DNA of 64,000 nucleotides, taken from NCBI RefSeq assembly GCF_002355515.1, contig NZ_AP014809.1:4798501-4862500 (forward strand). The letters are read 5' to 3'. Source of the DNA: Methylorubrum populi. GTDB lineage: Bacteria > Pseudomonadota > Alphaproteobacteria > Rhizobiales > Beijerinckiaceae. Made by a program: the position numbers and the translations under genes. Under the pieces are notes generated by a model. It saw only the letters and a program-made list of their open reading frames with translations. It did no database searches and was not told the origin of the DNA. This document shows, piece by piece, positions 24,793-34,581 of the stretch; position 1 is the first letter of the stretch, and each line of letters begins with the position of its first letter.

Positions 24793-26307
24793 TCAGGCCT
24801 CCGGGGGGAGGGGACGGGTGCCATAGGCCTCGGCCATCGCCTCGACCTCGGCCAGCTTGGCATGGAGCGCCGACCAGTCGTCGGCCTCCGCGATCGGCGC
24901 CCAGAGCGCCTCGACCTCGTCGATCAGCATCGTGCAGGGCTTTTCGCGGGCGAAATAGGGGTGGTCAAGGTTGGCCTCGGCCGCCGGGCGCATCGCCTGG
25001 AGCGCGGCGTGAACCGGACGGAAGGCGTCGCTGGCGTAGTGCTCGCCCGCCGGACTGCGCGCCGCCCGGGGCTCGCTCGCCAGACCGCCGCGCCAGTCGA
25101 AGAAAACCTGCTCGAACGGGGCGCGGCTCTTCTCCAGGAAGGCCCAGAATGCGCCGACCAGCCGGTGGACCGCGCCCTCGCCCTCCCCTTGGGCGGGGGT
25201 GACGCCGAGCCGGAACAGGATCGCCTCGGCGAAGGCGTCCTGCAGCGCCGGGCCGAAGGTCTTGAGCCCCGCCTCCAGCCGCTCCTTGGGCACGAGGCCG
25301 AGCAGGCAGTCGGCCAGGCGGCTCAGGTTCCAGAACAGGGCCTCGGGCTGGCGGCCGAAGCTGTAGAGGCCCCATTCGTCGAAATAGGCGGCGGTGAAGG
25401 CCGGATCGTGGGCGGGCGCGAAGCGCCAGGGGCCGTAATCGAAGCTCTCGCCGGTGACGTTGATGTTGTCGGTGTTGAGCACGCCGTGGACGAAGCCCGC
25501 GGCCATCCACTGCGCGCCCATCCGCGCCACCCGCGCCAGCATCGCCTCGAAGAACAGCGCCGCCCGCTCGGCCCCGTCCGCCTCCTGGATGCCGGGATAG
25601 TAGGTCTCGACCACGTAATCGACGAGGCGGGCGATGGCCTCGGGCTGTTCGAGGAACAGGAAGCGCTGGAAGGTGCCGATGCGCAGGTGGGAATGCGAGA
25701 GCCGCACCAGCACCGCCGAGCGGGTCGGGGAGGGCTCATCGCCCCGCTCCAGCGCCTCGCCGGTCTCGATCAGGCTGAGCGACTTCGAGGTCTCGACGCC
25801 GAGCGCCTCCAGCATGGCGGTGGCGAGTACCTCGCGCACGCCGCCCTTCAGGGTGAGCCGCCCGTCCGCCCCGCGCGACCACGGCGTCGTGCCGCTGCCC
25901 TTGGTGCCGAGATCGAGCAGCCGCCCGTCGCGCAGGTCGTGGAGTTGCGCGAACAGGAAGCCGCGCCCGTCGCCGAGATCGGGATTGTAGGAGCGGAACT
26001 GATGGCCGTGGTAGCGCAGGGCCAGCGGCCTCTCGAACGAGCCGGGCACGGGGGTGAAGCGCGCGAAATGCGCGATCCAGGCCGTGTCCGACAGGTCGTC
26101 GAGCCCGATCCGCCGCGCCCAAGGCTGGTTGCGGTAGCGCAGGATCGCCGACGGGAAGTCGGCCGGCGCCACGACGTCGGAGAAGTCGGGGCCGAGATCG
26201 GCGTGGCGGCGCGAGGGTCGATGGGCGGGCAGGGGAGCGGCTCCTGAGCGGCGGGAGGAGTCGGGCAGGCGCGGGGGAACGTCAAGCCGACGAAAGGGTG
26301 AACCCAC
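24793..26307 (-). CDS. selO: Protein adenylyltransferase SelO (YdiU family)
   Basis: SelO is a pseudokinase-fold enzyme that transfers AMP to Ser, Thr or Tyr of target proteins. The signature stretches are LRYHGHQFRSYNPDLGDGRG, the flipped nucleotide loop TKGSGTTPWSRGADGRLTLKGG, RLSHSHLRIGTFQ, and the catalytic and metal-binding HGVLNTDN...SFDYGPW. The ORF gives 504 residues, close to the family length. The GTG start at 26307 is uncertain because the first 40 residues are poorly conserved. Unlike many homologues there is no visible C-terminal Cys motif. EamA diverges from its 5' end. Confidence 0.93.
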   Translation of the reverse strand: MGSPFRRLDVPPRLPDSSRRSGAAPLPAHRPSRRHADLGPDFSDVVAPADFPSAILRYRNQPWARRIGLDDLSDTAWIAHFARFTPVPGSFERPLALRYHGHQFRSYNPDLGDGRGFLFAQLHDLRDGRLLDLGTKGSGTTPWSRGADGRLTLKGGVREVLATAMLEALGVETSKSLSLIETGEALERGDEPSPTRSAVLVRLSHSHLRIGTFQRFLFLEQPEAIARLVDYVVETYYPGIQEADGAERAALFFEAMLARVARMGAQWMAAGFVHGVLNTDNINVTGESFDYGPWRFAPAHDPAFTAAYFDEWGLYSFGRQPEALFWNLSRLADCLLGLVPKERLEAGLKTFGPALQDAFAEAILFRLGVTPAQGEGEGAVHRLVGAFWAFLEKSRAPFEQVFFDWRGGLASEPRAARSPAGEHYASDAFRPVHAALQAMRPAAEANLDHPYFAREKPCTMLIDEVEALWAPIAEADDWSALHAKLAEVEAMAEAYGTRPLPPEA

Positions 26308-26422
26308 CGGCGGGGAGGGGCGATCCCACCACGGAATGGGTGCCGTGCCCTGCCCTGGCTATCCCGGGTCCGTCACGGCATGGCATCGCATCGAAACGAG
26401 CCCCGAGCACGGATTTCCCAGC

Positions 26423-27367
26423 GTGACCCAAGGCACCCCCGGCGCCCGCGCCTCCGCGGCGGCCTATCCGATCCTGACGCTGACCACCCTGCTGTGGGCG
26501 GGCAACACCGTGGCCGGCAAATGGGCGGTCGGCGAGGTCTCGCCGCAGGTGCTGACCACCCTGCGCTGGGCCTTCGCCTTCGCGGTGCTGCTCGTGGTGG
26601 CGCGCCGCGCCGTTCTGGCGGATTGGGACCGGCTGGTACAGCGCTGGCGCTACCTGTTCCTGATGGGAGCTTGCGGCTTCACGATCTTCGCGAGCCTGTT
26701 CTACGCCGCCGGCATCTACACCAAAGCGGTCAACGTCGCGCTGATCCAGGGGGCGATCCCGGTCTTCGTCATGATGCTCAACTTCGTCGTGCGGCGGGTT
26801 CCGGTGCGGGCCGGGCAGGTGCTGGGCGCCGCCGTCACCCTGGTGGGCGTCGCCGTGGCGACGACCCACGGCGACCTCGCGGTGCTGGCCCATCTCGGCC
26901 TCAATCTCGGCGACGGGCTGATGCTGGCTGCGAGCCTCGTCTATGCCGGCTACACCGTGGCGCTCGCCGGGCGGCCGGCGGTGACGGGACTCGCCTTCTT
27001 CACCGCCCTGGCGCTGGCCGCCTTCCTCACCTCGCTGCCGCCGCTGGCGGCCGAATGGGCGCTCGGTCGCTCGATCTGGCCCGGCACCGCCACGGCCTGG
27101 GCGATCGTCGCCTTCGTCGCGCTCGGTCCCTCGCTGCTGGCGCAGCTCTCCTTCATCCGCGGGGTCGAGTTGATCGGCCCGAACCGGGCCGGGCTGTTCG
27201 TGAACCTCGTACCGGTCTTCGGTGCGGGGCTCGCCGTGCTGCTGGCGGGCGAGCCCTTCGGCGGGGCCGAGACGCTGGCGCTGCTTCTCGTGCTCGGCGG
27301 CATCCTCATCGCCGAGACCACAGGGCGGCGCGCGGCACGGGCCAAGAGCCAGGACAGGCGTCTTTGA
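26423..27367 (+). CDS. EamA/DMT-family permease
   Basis: A 314-residue membrane protein with ten hydrophobic helices in two EamA repeats (ILTLTTLLWAGNTVAGKWAVG at the first; GDGLMLAASLVYAGYTVALA at the second). Members export amino acids or metabolites. I place the start at GTG 26423, which gives the normal short N-terminus; an upstream ATG at 26336 would add 29 unlikely residues. The substrate is not predictable. Confidence 0.88.
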   Translation: MTQGTPGARASAAAYPILTLTTLLWAGNTVAGKWAVGEVSPQVLTTLRWAFAFAVLLVVARRAVLADWDRLVQRWRYLFLMGACGFTIFASLFYAAGIYTKAVNVALIQGAIPVFVMMLNFVVRRVPVRAGQVLGAAVTLVGVAVATTHGDLAVLAHLGLNLGDGLMLAASLVYAGYTVALAGRPAVTGLAFFTALALAAFLTSLPPLAAEWALGRSIWPGTATAWAIVAFVALGPSLLAQLSFIRGVELIGPNRAGLFVNLVPVFGAGLAVLLAGEPFGGAETLALLLVLGGILIAETTGRRAARAKSQDRRL

Positions 27368-27558
27368 GAATGAAGGCAGAAGCGGCGGAGGGGAGGGGAA
27401 CGATCCGCCCGATCTCCGACTGAGGGTTGAACATCTTCTCAGTCGTTACTGTCCGGGTGACGGGCGAAAAACCTGCGCCGCGTTGGATGGGTCACAGATC
27501 GGGCCTGAAAACCCGCTAGAGTTCTTTCGAATCACGTTCTCGGATCTTTCTCGTCGAC

Positions 27559-28581
27559 ATGTCGTCTCCCCTCACCCCCGCCGTCGCACGGCGGCCCGTG
27601 CCGCTGTGGCTCGGCGATGTCACCGCCCTCGGCGCGACGGGGGCCGCGGCCGCCCTGCGCCACGCCCTGGACGACGTGCTGCCGCCGGGCTTTCCGTTCC
27701 TGACCTTCTTCCCGGCGGTGATCCTGACGACGTTCTTCTTCGGCCTGCGGCCGGGGATCGTCTGCGCGGTGCTCTCGGGGCTCGCCGCGTGGTACGTCTT
27801 CATCGGCGAGTCCAACACCTTCCTGCTCGATGCGCAGACCGCTCTGGCGCTCGGCTTCTACGCCTTCATCGTTGCCGTCGACATCGCGCTCATCCACCTG
27901 ATGCGCGTCGCGGGCGAGCGCCTGAGCGCGGAGCGGGCGTTGAGCGCGCAGCTCTACGAGCAGCAGCGCACCATGTTCCAGGAATTGCAGCACCGGGTCG
28001 CCAACAACATGCAGTTCGTGGCGGCCCTGCTCGCCCTGCAGCGGCGCAAGGTCGTCGAGAACCCGCAGGAGGCGGTCGGCGTCTTCGACGAGGCGCAGAC
28101 CCGGCTGGAGACGATCGCGCGCATCCATCGCCGCCTCTACGACCCGGCCCTGGCCGATCTGCCCGTCGGCCAGTACCTTCAGGAGCTCTGCACCGATCTG
28201 CTCGACGCCACGGGCGCGCGCAACATCGTCTGCCTCGTCGACGTTCCGCCGGTGCGCCTTGACCTCGCCCGCCTCACCACCCTGTCGCTTCTCGTGGTCG
28301 AGGTGGTGACGAACGCCCTGAAGCATGCCTTCCGGGAAGGCCGGCGCGGCACCATCACCATCCGGCTCGAAACCCTCGACGGCGGCCAGGCGGCCCTCAG
28401 CATCGCCGATGACGGGCCGGGCATCCCCGCCGACTTCGACCCGGCGGCGAGCCGCAGCCTCGGCTTCCGGATCGTCCAGGGGCTGGCCGCCCAGCTCGAC
28501 GGCACGCTGACCTACGCCAACGAGGGCGGCACGGTGGTCCGCCTCGTCTTCGCCACCGGTCCCGCGCCGGCCGCGGCCTGA
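27559..28581 (+). CDS. Sensor histidine kinase, DUF4118 + HisKA_2 type
   Basis: A 340-residue protein with four N-terminal membrane helices in a DUF4118-like region (FPFLTFFPAVILTTFFFGLRPGI). The phospho-acceptor His is in QELQHRVANNMQ (about 150). The ATPase domain has the N-box VVEVVTNALKHAF, G1 SIADDGPGIP, and the final G-box RSLGFRIVQGLA. This class often feeds single-domain or PhyR-type regulators in alphaproteobacteria. No regulator gene is adjacent, so the partner lies elsewhere. The input is probably sensed by the membrane region. Confidence 0.92.
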   Translation: MSSPLTPAVARRPVPLWLGDVTALGATGAAAALRHALDDVLPPGFPFLTFFPAVILTTFFFGLRPGIVCAVLSGLAAWYVFIGESNTFLLDAQTALALGFYAFIVAVDIALIHLMRVAGERLSAERALSAQLYEQQRTMFQELQHRVANNMQFVAALLALQRRKVVENPQEAVGVFDEAQTRLETIARIHRRLYDPALADLPVGQYLQELCTDLLDATGARNIVCLVDVPPVRLDLARLTTLSLLVVEVVTNALKHAFREGRRGTITIRLETLDGGQAALSIADDGPGIPADFDPAASRSLGFRIVQGLAAQLDGTLTYANEGGTVVRLVFATGPAPAAA

Positions 28582-28993
28582 TCGAGCGATGCGGTGTCCG
28601 CGTGATCGAAGCGGGCATCGTGACGGCGCCGGCGTGAGGGTAGGGCGGCTTCGACCGGCAAAGCTGGGGACGGATGCCAATGGTCCATACTGCACTGGCG
28701 AGCCATCCCAGCGACCTGCCGCTCGGGCTTCCGGCCACCGTATCCGAACCGCACCAACGCCGTTCGCATAAGATATATTATGGAACTTAAGGGCGGATAT
28801 GGGCTGCCTTTGGGCTCCTATTAACCATAAATCGCCCGCGTTTTCCCGCTTTTCGGCCTTTCCCTGCCAGTCCGGTTCGTGGCTGCGGTGGGACCCGTGT
28901 CACAGGACGCGGCGGGATCCCTCGCTATCGTCACAATCATCGGGCAACAGCCGGAGACCTCGGGCAACAGAGCCGGCTGTCGGACGCTTCGCC
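28582..28993. other. Intergenic region, no gene seen
   Basis: 412 nt between the kinase and the GDSL hydrolase. An AT-rich patch at 28770-28835 (ATAAGATATATTATGG, then TTAACCATAAAT) is the likely promoter area for the hydrolase. No ORF of convincing composition, tRNA or clear hairpin terminator was seen. Confidence 0.5.
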
Positions 28994-29827
28994 ATGTCGT
29001 TCCGCACGTTCTCGTTTCGCACGCTACCCGGCCTGATCCTCGCCGCAGCCCTCGCCGGCCCGCTCGGCCTGTCCGGTGCCTGCGCGCAGCCCGATGCGCC
29101 GGCGGTGACGGCGCAGCAGGTCCTGTCACCGCAGAAGCCGGCCTCCGGCGAGCGCCTGCCGGCGAAGCTCGTCCGGCTCGCCTCCCTGCTCGGCCGGGAC
29201 GGCGACGTGCGGATCGTGGCGTTCGGCTCCTCCTCGACGGAAGGGGCGGGTGCCTCGTCGCCGGCCACGGCCTACCCTGCCCTGCTCGAGCGCGACCTCG
29301 AGGAGCGCCTGCAGATCGGCGCGTCGAGCCGGCGCTCGATCACCGTAATCAACCGCGGCAAGGGCGGCGACACGTCCGAGGCGATGGCGCGGCGGCTGGA
29401 GCGCGACGTGCTCGCCGAGCGGCCCGACCTCGTGGTCTGGCAGACCGGCAGCAACGATCCGCTCGCGGGCGTGCCGCTGGAACGCTTCGTCGAACTGACC
29501 CGTGCGGGCATCCAGGCGATCCGCGCCACGGGGGCCGACGTGGTGCTGATGGACCAGCAATGGTGCAGCAAGCTCTCGGGCGTCGGCGGCGCCGAGCGCT
29601 ACGGCGAAGCCCTGCACGCCCTGGCCGCCGAACTCGGCGTGCCGGTGATCCGCCGCCGCGCCCTGATGCAGTCCTGGGTCACGCACGGACTGATGACCCC
29701 GGCCCAGATGATCGGCCCCGACGGCCTGCACATGACCGATGCCGGCTACCGCCAGCTCGCCAAGGCGGCCGCCGCCCAGATCCTCGTCGGCGCCGGCCTG
29801 ATCCAGCCCTCGCTGGCCCGGAACTGA
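28994..29827 (+). CDS. Exported SGNH/GDSL-family hydrolase
   Basis: 277 residues. An N-terminal signal peptide (TLPGLILAAALAGPLGLSGACA, probable cleavage near residue 32) sends it to the periplasm, with a Cys that could also be a lipidation site. Catalytic Ser block: VAFGSSSTEGAGA. Block III: WQTGSNDP. Block V with Asp and His: PDGLHMTDAGY. The domain resembles peptidoglycan or exopolysaccharide O-acetylesterases. The precise substrate is unknown. Confidence 0.9.
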   Translation: MSFRTFSFRTLPGLILAAALAGPLGLSGACAQPDAPAVTAQQVLSPQKPASGERLPAKLVRLASLLGRDGDVRIVAFGSSSTEGAGASSPATAYPALLERDLEERLQIGASSRRSITVINRGKGGDTSEAMARRLERDVLAERPDLVVWQTGSNDPLAGVPLERFVELTRAGIQAIRATGADVVLMDQQWCSKLSGVGGAERYGEALHALAAELGVPVIRRRALMQSWVTHGLMTPAQMIGPDGLHMTDAGYRQLAKAAAAQILVGAGLIQPSLARN

Positions 29828-29899
29828 CGCCGGAACTGACCGGGGCAGGGGTGCCTTTCCCGTTCAGGAAGCCCCCTCCCCGCCTTCTCGGGCCGTCCC

Positions 29900-30292
29900 A
29901 TGAAGCAGGCCGAACTGACCGAGGCGGCGCTCGCCGCCTTCCTCGACGCGTTCTACGCCCGAGTGCGCCGCGACCCGCTGATCGGGCCCGTCTTCGCCCG
30001 TAAGATCCCGGACGAGGCGTGGCCGCGCCATCTCGCCACGATCCGCGACTTCTGGTCCTCGGTGCTGCTGAAGACCGGCCGCTACAAGGGCAACCCGTTC
30101 GGCCGCCATCTCGGCATCGAGGGGATCGAGCCGGCGCATTTCGCGCGCTGGCTCGGCCTGTTCGAGGAGACCGCCAGGGAGGTGTTCGAGCCGCCGATCG
30201 CGGAACAGATCGTCGAGCGGGCGCACCGCATCGGCGACAGCCTCAAGGCCGGCCTGTTCTTCCGGGCTGACCTGCGCGACGTTCGCGCCTGA
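29900..30292 (+). CDS. Group III truncated haemoglobin
   Basis: A 130-residue 2/2 globin. The pattern LDAFYARVRRDPLIGPVF, WPRHLATIRDFWSSVLL, GRYKGNPFGRH and FARWLGLFEETAREVF is that of group III truncated globins. These bind oxygen or nitric oxide, and some detoxify nitrosative species. ATG 29900 gives normal length. It stands alone between the GDSL hydrolase and the convergent MBL gene. Confidence 0.92.
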   Translation: MKQAELTEAALAAFLDAFYARVRRDPLIGPVFARKIPDEAWPRHLATIRDFWSSVLLKTGRYKGNPFGRHLGIEGIEPAHFARWLGLFEETAREVFEPPIAEQIVERAHRIGDSLKAGLFFRADLRDVRA

Positions 30293-30296
30293 CGTC

Positions 30297-31109
30297 TCAG
30301 AGATCGACGGTTGCCGTCAGCCCGTCATGGGCCGGCACCACGTTCGCCGGCAGCTTCCTCGCCAGTGTCGCGTAGTCGAGATCGGTGTGGAGATTCGTCA
30401 GGATGGCGCGGCGTGGCGCGACCTCCTCGATCAGCGCCAGCGCGTCCGAGACCGAGTAGTGCGACGGGTGAGGGGTCTCGCGCAGGGCATCGATGATGAG
30501 CAGGTCGAGGCCGTGCAGGCGGGCCTTGGCCGCCTCGGGCATCACGCTCACGTCCGGCGCGTAGGCGGCGGGGCCGAAGCGGAAGCCGTGGGCGATCTCG
30601 TTGCCGTGCTCCATGCGGAAGGCTTCCGCCTCGATCGGGCCGCCCGCGCCGCCGATGGTCAGGGTCGCGCCCGCCCGCATCTCGTGCAGGTCGAGGATCG
30701 GCGGGTAGAGGCTGCCCGGCGGCGTCTCGAAGGCGTAGCCGAAGCGCTTGATCAGCAATGCACGCGTGAGGGGGTCGGCGTGGACCGGGATGCGCCGATG
30801 CATGTGGATGACGAGGGGCCGGACGTCGTCGATGCCGTGGGTGTGGTCGGCATGTGCATGGGTGTAGAGCAGGGCGTCGAGGCGGGTGACGCCGGCATCG
30901 ATGAGCTGCTCGCGCAGGTCCGGCGAGGTGTCGACCAGCACCGTTGTGGCGCCCCCTCCCCCGTCTCCCTGGCGGCGCTCGACCAGCAGCGAGCAGCGGC
31001 GGCGGCGGTTGCGCGGGTTGGCCGGATCGCAGGCGCCCCAGCCGTATCCGACCCGCGGCACGCCGCCGGAGGAGCCGCAGCCGAGGATCCGCAGGTTCAG
31101 GCTCGGCAT
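30297..31109 (-). CDS. MBL-fold metallo-hydrolase (PhnP-like)
   Basis: A 270-residue metallo-beta-lactamase-fold phosphodiesterase, opening LRILGCGSSGGVPR, the PhnP/RNase Z-like entry. Metal ligands lie in YTHAHADHTHG, and a further His in SHYSVSDAL and NLHTDLD. Homologues cleave cyclic phosphodiesters. In alphaproteobacteria it regularly follows tatD after metG, as here (16-nt gap). The start is ATG 31107-31109. Confidence 0.93.
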   Translation of the reverse strand: MPSLNLRILGCGSSGGVPRVGYGWGACDPANPRNRRRRCSLLVERRQGDGGGGATTVLVDTSPDLREQLIDAGVTRLDALLYTHAHADHTHGIDDVRPLVIHMHRRIPVHADPLTRALLIKRFGYAFETPPGSLYPPILDLHEMRAGATLTIGGAGGPIEAEAFRMEHGNEIAHGFRFGPAAYAPDVSVMPEAAKARLHGLDLLIIDALRETPHPSHYSVSDALALIEEVAPRRAILTNLHTDLDYATLARKLPANVVPAHDGLTATVDL

Positions 31110-31125
31110 GCGCCCTCCCCCCTCA

Positions 31126-31923
31126 TCATGCGGCGATCCCGTCGATCGCCGCGGCCTTGGAGAACAGCCGGTAGAAGTTCGCCGTGCTGCGGGCGGCAAA
31201 ATCCTCGAAGGACAGGTCGAGGGTCCTAGCCAGCACCCGCGCGGTGTCGGCGGTGTAGGCCGGCTCGCAGCGCCGGCCGCGGTGCGGCTCGGGGGCGAGG
31301 AACGGCGCGTCGGTCTCGACCAGGATGCGGTCGAGGGGCACGTTCCGGGCGATGTCGCGCAGCGCGTCGGAGCGGCGGAAGGTGACGATGCCGGAGAACG
31401 ACACCGACAGGCCGAGCTCGACCCCGACCTGCGCCAGCCGCGCGCCCGACGAGAAGCAGTGCAGCACCGCCTTGAACGGTGTCCTGGCCATCTCGTCGGT
31501 GAGCACCGCCTCCATATGCGCATCGGCGTCGCGGGAATGGATCACCAGCGGCAGGCCGGAGAGGCGGGCAGCCTCGATATGGGCGCGCAGCACCCGCTCC
31601 TGCACCGCCTCCGGCGCGGCGTCCTCGTAATGGTAGTCGAGCCCCGCCTCGCCGATGCCGACGCAGCGCGGCGCGGCGGCGAGCGCGGCGATCGTGTCCG
31701 CCGGCACGTCCGGCTCCTCGGCGGCGCCGTGCGGATGGGTGCCGACCGTGTACCAGACCGCCGTATGCGCTTCGGCGAGCGCGCGGTAGCTGTCCGCCTT
31801 GGCGACCCGCGTCGAGATGGTGAGCAGGCGCGTCACGCCGGCCTCGGCCGCGCGGGCGATCACGCCGGGGATGTCCTCGGCGAAATCGGGGAAGTCGAGA
31901 TGGCAGTGGCTGTCGACCAGCAT
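31126..31923 (-). CDS. TatD-family metal-dependent DNase
   Basis: A 265-residue TIM-barrel hydrolase: HxH in DSHCHLDF, metal-bridging Glu in GIGEAGLDYHY, His in VIHSRDAD, and HCFSSG. The Asp of ETDAPFLAP completes the set of TatD metal ligands. The family has 3'-5' exonuclease or deoxyribonuclease activity. It is 58 nt downstream of metG in the same direction. Confidence 0.95.
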   Translation of the reverse strand: MLVDSHCHLDFPDFAEDIPGVIARAAEAGVTRLLTISTRVAKADSYRALAEAHTAVWYTVGTHPHGAAEEPDVPADTIAALAAAPRCVGIGEAGLDYHYEDAAPEAVQERVLRAHIEAARLSGLPLVIHSRDADAHMEAVLTDEMARTPFKAVLHCFSSGARLAQVGVELGLSVSFSGIVTFRRSDALRDIARNVPLDRILVETDAPFLAPEPHRGRRCEPAYTADTARVLARTLDLSFEDFAARSTANFYRLFSKAAAIDGIAA

Positions 31924-31981
31924 GGTCTGTTCGGCGAATTTCTATCTTCGGAGAGGAGCGATGCGGGGACGGCGGCCCGCG

Positions 31982-33550
31982 TCAGGCCGTCGCCTCCGGC
32001 TTCTCGAAACGGGGGAAGATCGGGGCCGGGGCAGGCAGCGCCGTGCCGGCCCGCAGACGGTGCTCGGCGCTGGTGAAGGCGAAGCTGCGCTGGTCCACCG
32101 GCACGGCGAGCAGGTCGAGCAGCGCCCCGCCCGCCGTCGGCACGAAGGGCTGCACCATCAGGCCGACCCGGCGCAGGGTCTCGACCGTGACGTAGAGCAC
32201 CGTGCTCATCCGCGCCGGATCGCTCTTGCGTAAGCGCCACGGTTCCTCGGAGGCGAAGTAGCGGTTGGCCTCGCCGACCACGGCCCAGATCTCGGCCAGG
32301 ATCGCGTGGAGCGCCAGATCCCGCATCAGCCCCCGCGCCTTCTCCGGCAGCGCGGCGGCGGCGGCGAGCAGGCGCTCGTCGGCCTCCGTGAACGCGCCGG
32401 GCTCCGGCACCGTGCCCTCGCAGTTCTTGGCGATCATCGAGAGCGAGCGCTGGGCGAGGTTGCCGAGATCGTTGGCGAGGTCCGCATTGATGCGGTTGAT
32501 GATCACCTCGTGGTCGTAATTGCCGTCGCTGCCGAACGGGGCCTCGCGCAGGAGGAAATAGCGCACCGGATCGACGCCGTAGGTGTCGACGAGATCGAGC
32601 GGATCGACCACGTTGCCGAGCGACTTCGAAATCTTCTCCCCGCGGCTGAGGAAGAAGCCGTGGCCGAAGATGCGCTTCGGCAGCGGCAACCCGGCCGACA
32701 TCAGGAAGGCCGGCCAGTAGACCGCGTGGAAGCGGACGATGTCCTTGCCGATGATGTGCAGGCTCGCGGGCCAGAACCGGGCGTTCGGCGCCTCCGCATC
32801 GGGAAAACCCGTCACCGTCAGGTAGTTGGTCAGCGCATCGACCCAGACATACATGACGTGGCCCGGCCGGTCCGGCACCGGCACGCCCCAGTCGAAGGTC
32901 GTGCGGCTCATCGATAGGTCCTTGAGGCCGGAGCGCACGAAGCTCGCGACCTCGTTCATCCGCGTCTCGGGGCCGAGGAAGCCCGGCTGCTCCGCGTAGA
33001 GCGTCAGCAGGCGGTCCTGGTAGTTGGAGAGGCGGAAGAGATAGTTCTCCTCCTCCATCCACTCGACCGGCGTGTCCGTCTTGATCGAGCGGCGGCCGCC
33101 GTCGGGACCGAGCACGGTCTCCGCCTCGTCGTAATAGGCTTCGTCGCGCACCGAGTACCAGCCGGCATACTTGGCGAGATAGATGTCGCCGTTGGCCTCC
33201 ATGCGCCGCCACAGCTCCTGCGCCGCGGCGTAATGCGCGGGCTCGGTGGTGCGGATGAAGCGGTCGTAGGTGCAGTCGAGCCGGTCGGCCACGGCCTTGA
33301 AGCGTCCGGCCATGTCGTCGACGAAGGCGCGCGGCGTCACGCCGGCCCGGGCGGCGGTCTGCTGGATCTTGAGGCCGTGCTCGTCGGTGCCGGTGGTGAA
33401 CAGCACGTCGCGCCCGTCGAGGCGGTGGAAGCGGGCGATGGCGTCGGTGGCGATCACCTCGTAGGCGTGGCCGATATGCGGCGCGCCGTTGGGGTAGGAG
33501 ATCGCCGTGGTGATGAGGAAGGGCTCGTTCGCCTTCTCGCTCGCGCTCAC
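31982..33550 (-). CDS. metG: Methionyl-tRNA synthetase
   Basis: A class I synthetase of 522 residues: PHIGHAYE is the HIGH motif (about 26) and EKISKSLGN the KMSKS motif (about 310). The connective peptide lacks the two-knuckle CxxC zinc motif, placing it in the shorter group common in alphaproteobacteria. There is no C-terminal tRNA-binding (EMAP-like) domain. GTG 33548-33550 gives [22 protein letters not shown]. It heads the metG-tatD-MBL operon. The usual upstream partners holB and tmk are 3.8 kb away. Confidence 0.97.
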   Translation of the reverse strand: MSASEKANEPFLITTAISYPNGAPHIGHAYEVIATDAIARFHRLDGRDVLFTTGTDEHGLKIQQTAARAGVTPRAFVDDMAGRFKAVADRLDCTYDRFIRTTEPAHYAAAQELWRRMEANGDIYLAKYAGWYSVRDEAYYDEAETVLGPDGGRRSIKTDTPVEWMEEENYLFRLSNYQDRLLTLYAEQPGFLGPETRMNEVASFVRSGLKDLSMSRTTFDWGVPVPDRPGHVMYVWVDALTNYLTVTGFPDAEAPNARFWPASLHIIGKDIVRFHAVYWPAFLMSAGLPLPKRIFGHGFFLSRGEKISKSLGNVVDPLDLVDTYGVDPVRYFLLREAPFGSDGNYDHEVIINRINADLANDLGNLAQRSLSMIAKNCEGTVPEPGAFTEADERLLAAAAALPEKARGLMRDLALHAILAEIWAVVGEANRYFASEEPWRLRKSDPARMSTVLYVTVETLRRVGLMVQPFVPTAGGALLDLLAVPVDQRSFAFTSAEHRLRAGTALPAPAPIFPRFEKPEATA

Positions 33551-33680
33551 GTCAGAAGATGTCCCGGATGCGAAGGGTCAGTCGGACTGAAGTGCCTTGT
33601 GGCGCGAAAACGTCCCGCGACGCAACCGGATGGCCGAGCGTCGCGGCCATCCGCGAAGCGGAACGCCGTCGTAGACGCGC

Positions 33681-33712
33681 GAAGGCCCCGCCGGGGAACC
33701 GGCGGGGCCTTC
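33681..33712. terminator. Strong hairpin terminator
   Basis: GAAGGCCCCGCCGG and CCGGCGGGGCCTTC form a perfect 14-bp stem with a GGAA loop. It is 30 nt downstream of the small minus-strand gene (stop at 33743) and upstream of metG, so it should isolate metG from upstream transcription. Confidence 0.8.
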
Positions 33713-33742
33713 GTGTCGTGATGGATTCAGAGTGCCGTGCGC

Positions 33743-33955
33743 TTAGGCGGCGCGCCGGGCGGCGAGCGGCGCGGCGTTCTCGTTGCCGATCCGGACGGCG
33801 CCGCGCTTGGCGGTGGGGGCCGCCCCGCCGGTGGCAGCGAACTCGCCGGCGGCAGCGGTGCCGACCTTCGGGCCCAGGCGGTCGGCCACCAGGGTGACCA
33901 GCGCGATGTTGACCGCACCGGCGGCGACGGCAGCGAGGAGAGCCAGAGAGATCAT
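33743..33955 (-). CDS. Small single-TM protein
   Basis: 70 residues from ATG 33953-33955 (MISLALLAAVAAGAVNIALVTLVADRLG): one N-terminal membrane helix, then a Lys/Arg/Ala-rich tail. AGGA stands 11 nt upstream. It has a strong terminator directly after the stop. I do not recognise a family; small single-TM proteins of this kind are common in the genus. Confidence 0.6.
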   Translation of the reverse strand: MISLALLAAVAAGAVNIALVTLVADRLGPKVGTAAAGEFAATGGAAPTAKRGAVRIGNENAAPLAARRAA

Positions 33956-34287
33956 GGGGAGCGTCCTGTCCGGTCTGTGCGAGGGGATTGGCGAAGGCGT
34001 TAGCGGGTGTGTTGCGTTGCAGCGTATGTGCCACCGCGCTGCACTTTTTGGTATACCAGACACCAAATGCCAGACATTCGCTCAGCGCATGGATCGGCCC
34101 TCGGTGGAGGTGAGCCCCGTGCTTTTTGCAATATGGTTCGTATTATCTCCCCAATCTGATCTATTTTGCATGGACACGCCCGCGGATGTCTGCTTAATCC
34201 GGGCTCACGACGAGGCAGTCGAATAGTGTCGCTCCGGCAAGAACCAGGAGCGCCGACCGCCCTTTGGCTTCTGCGAGGAAGGTCCGC
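33956..34287. other. Intergenic region with an operator-like palindrome
   Basis: 332 nt between two small genes, noticeably richer in A+T than the surroundings (34020-34180). It contains the perfect 10-bp palindrome TGGTATACCA at 34049-34058, a form recognised by many GntR-family regulators, followed by ACACCA 3 nt later. No gene was identified in it. Confidence 0.4.
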
Positions 34288-34488
34288 ATGTCTATCGCCA
34301 AGATTCGCGAGTCGGACGAGCACTGGATCGAGCTTCCGGAGCCCGATCTTGAGCGCCATTTTCTGCGCTCGCGCGGACAGGCTGCCAACGATAACCGTCG
34401 CTCATCGATAGAAACCTTGCGCGCCGTGCAGGTCGGTGCCTGCGTGGCCCTGATCGGTGCCGCCACGCTCATCAGTGCCTTGGTCTGA
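34288..34488 (+). CDS. Small protein with C-terminal membrane helix
   Basis: 66 residues from ATG 34288, chosen because GAGGAAGG lies 5-12 nt upstream. The N-terminal half is charged (RESDEHWIELPEPDLERHFLRSRGQ) and the last 20 residues are hydrophobic (VGACVALIGAATLISALV), giving a tail-anchored topology. No family is recognised. It converges on the DUF892 gene across a bidirectional terminator. Confidence 0.65.
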   Translation: MSIAKIRESDEHWIELPEPDLERHFLRSRGQAANDNRRSSIETLRAVQVGACVALIGAATLISALV

Positions 34489-34531
34489 GCGGATTCTCGG
34501 ATCGATCTTTCCACCCACCGCTGAGCACGAA

Positions 34532-34555
34532 AAAAGGCGCCTCTCGGCGCCTTTT
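34532..34555. terminator. Bidirectional terminator
   Basis: AAAAGGCGCC-TCTC-GGCGCCTTTT is a perfect 10-bp stem with A and T tracts on both sides, placed between the converging genes ending at 34488 (+) and 34582 (-). Confidence 0.88.
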
Positions 34556-34581
34556 CCGTCTCGATGGCCCGACGGCCGGCT

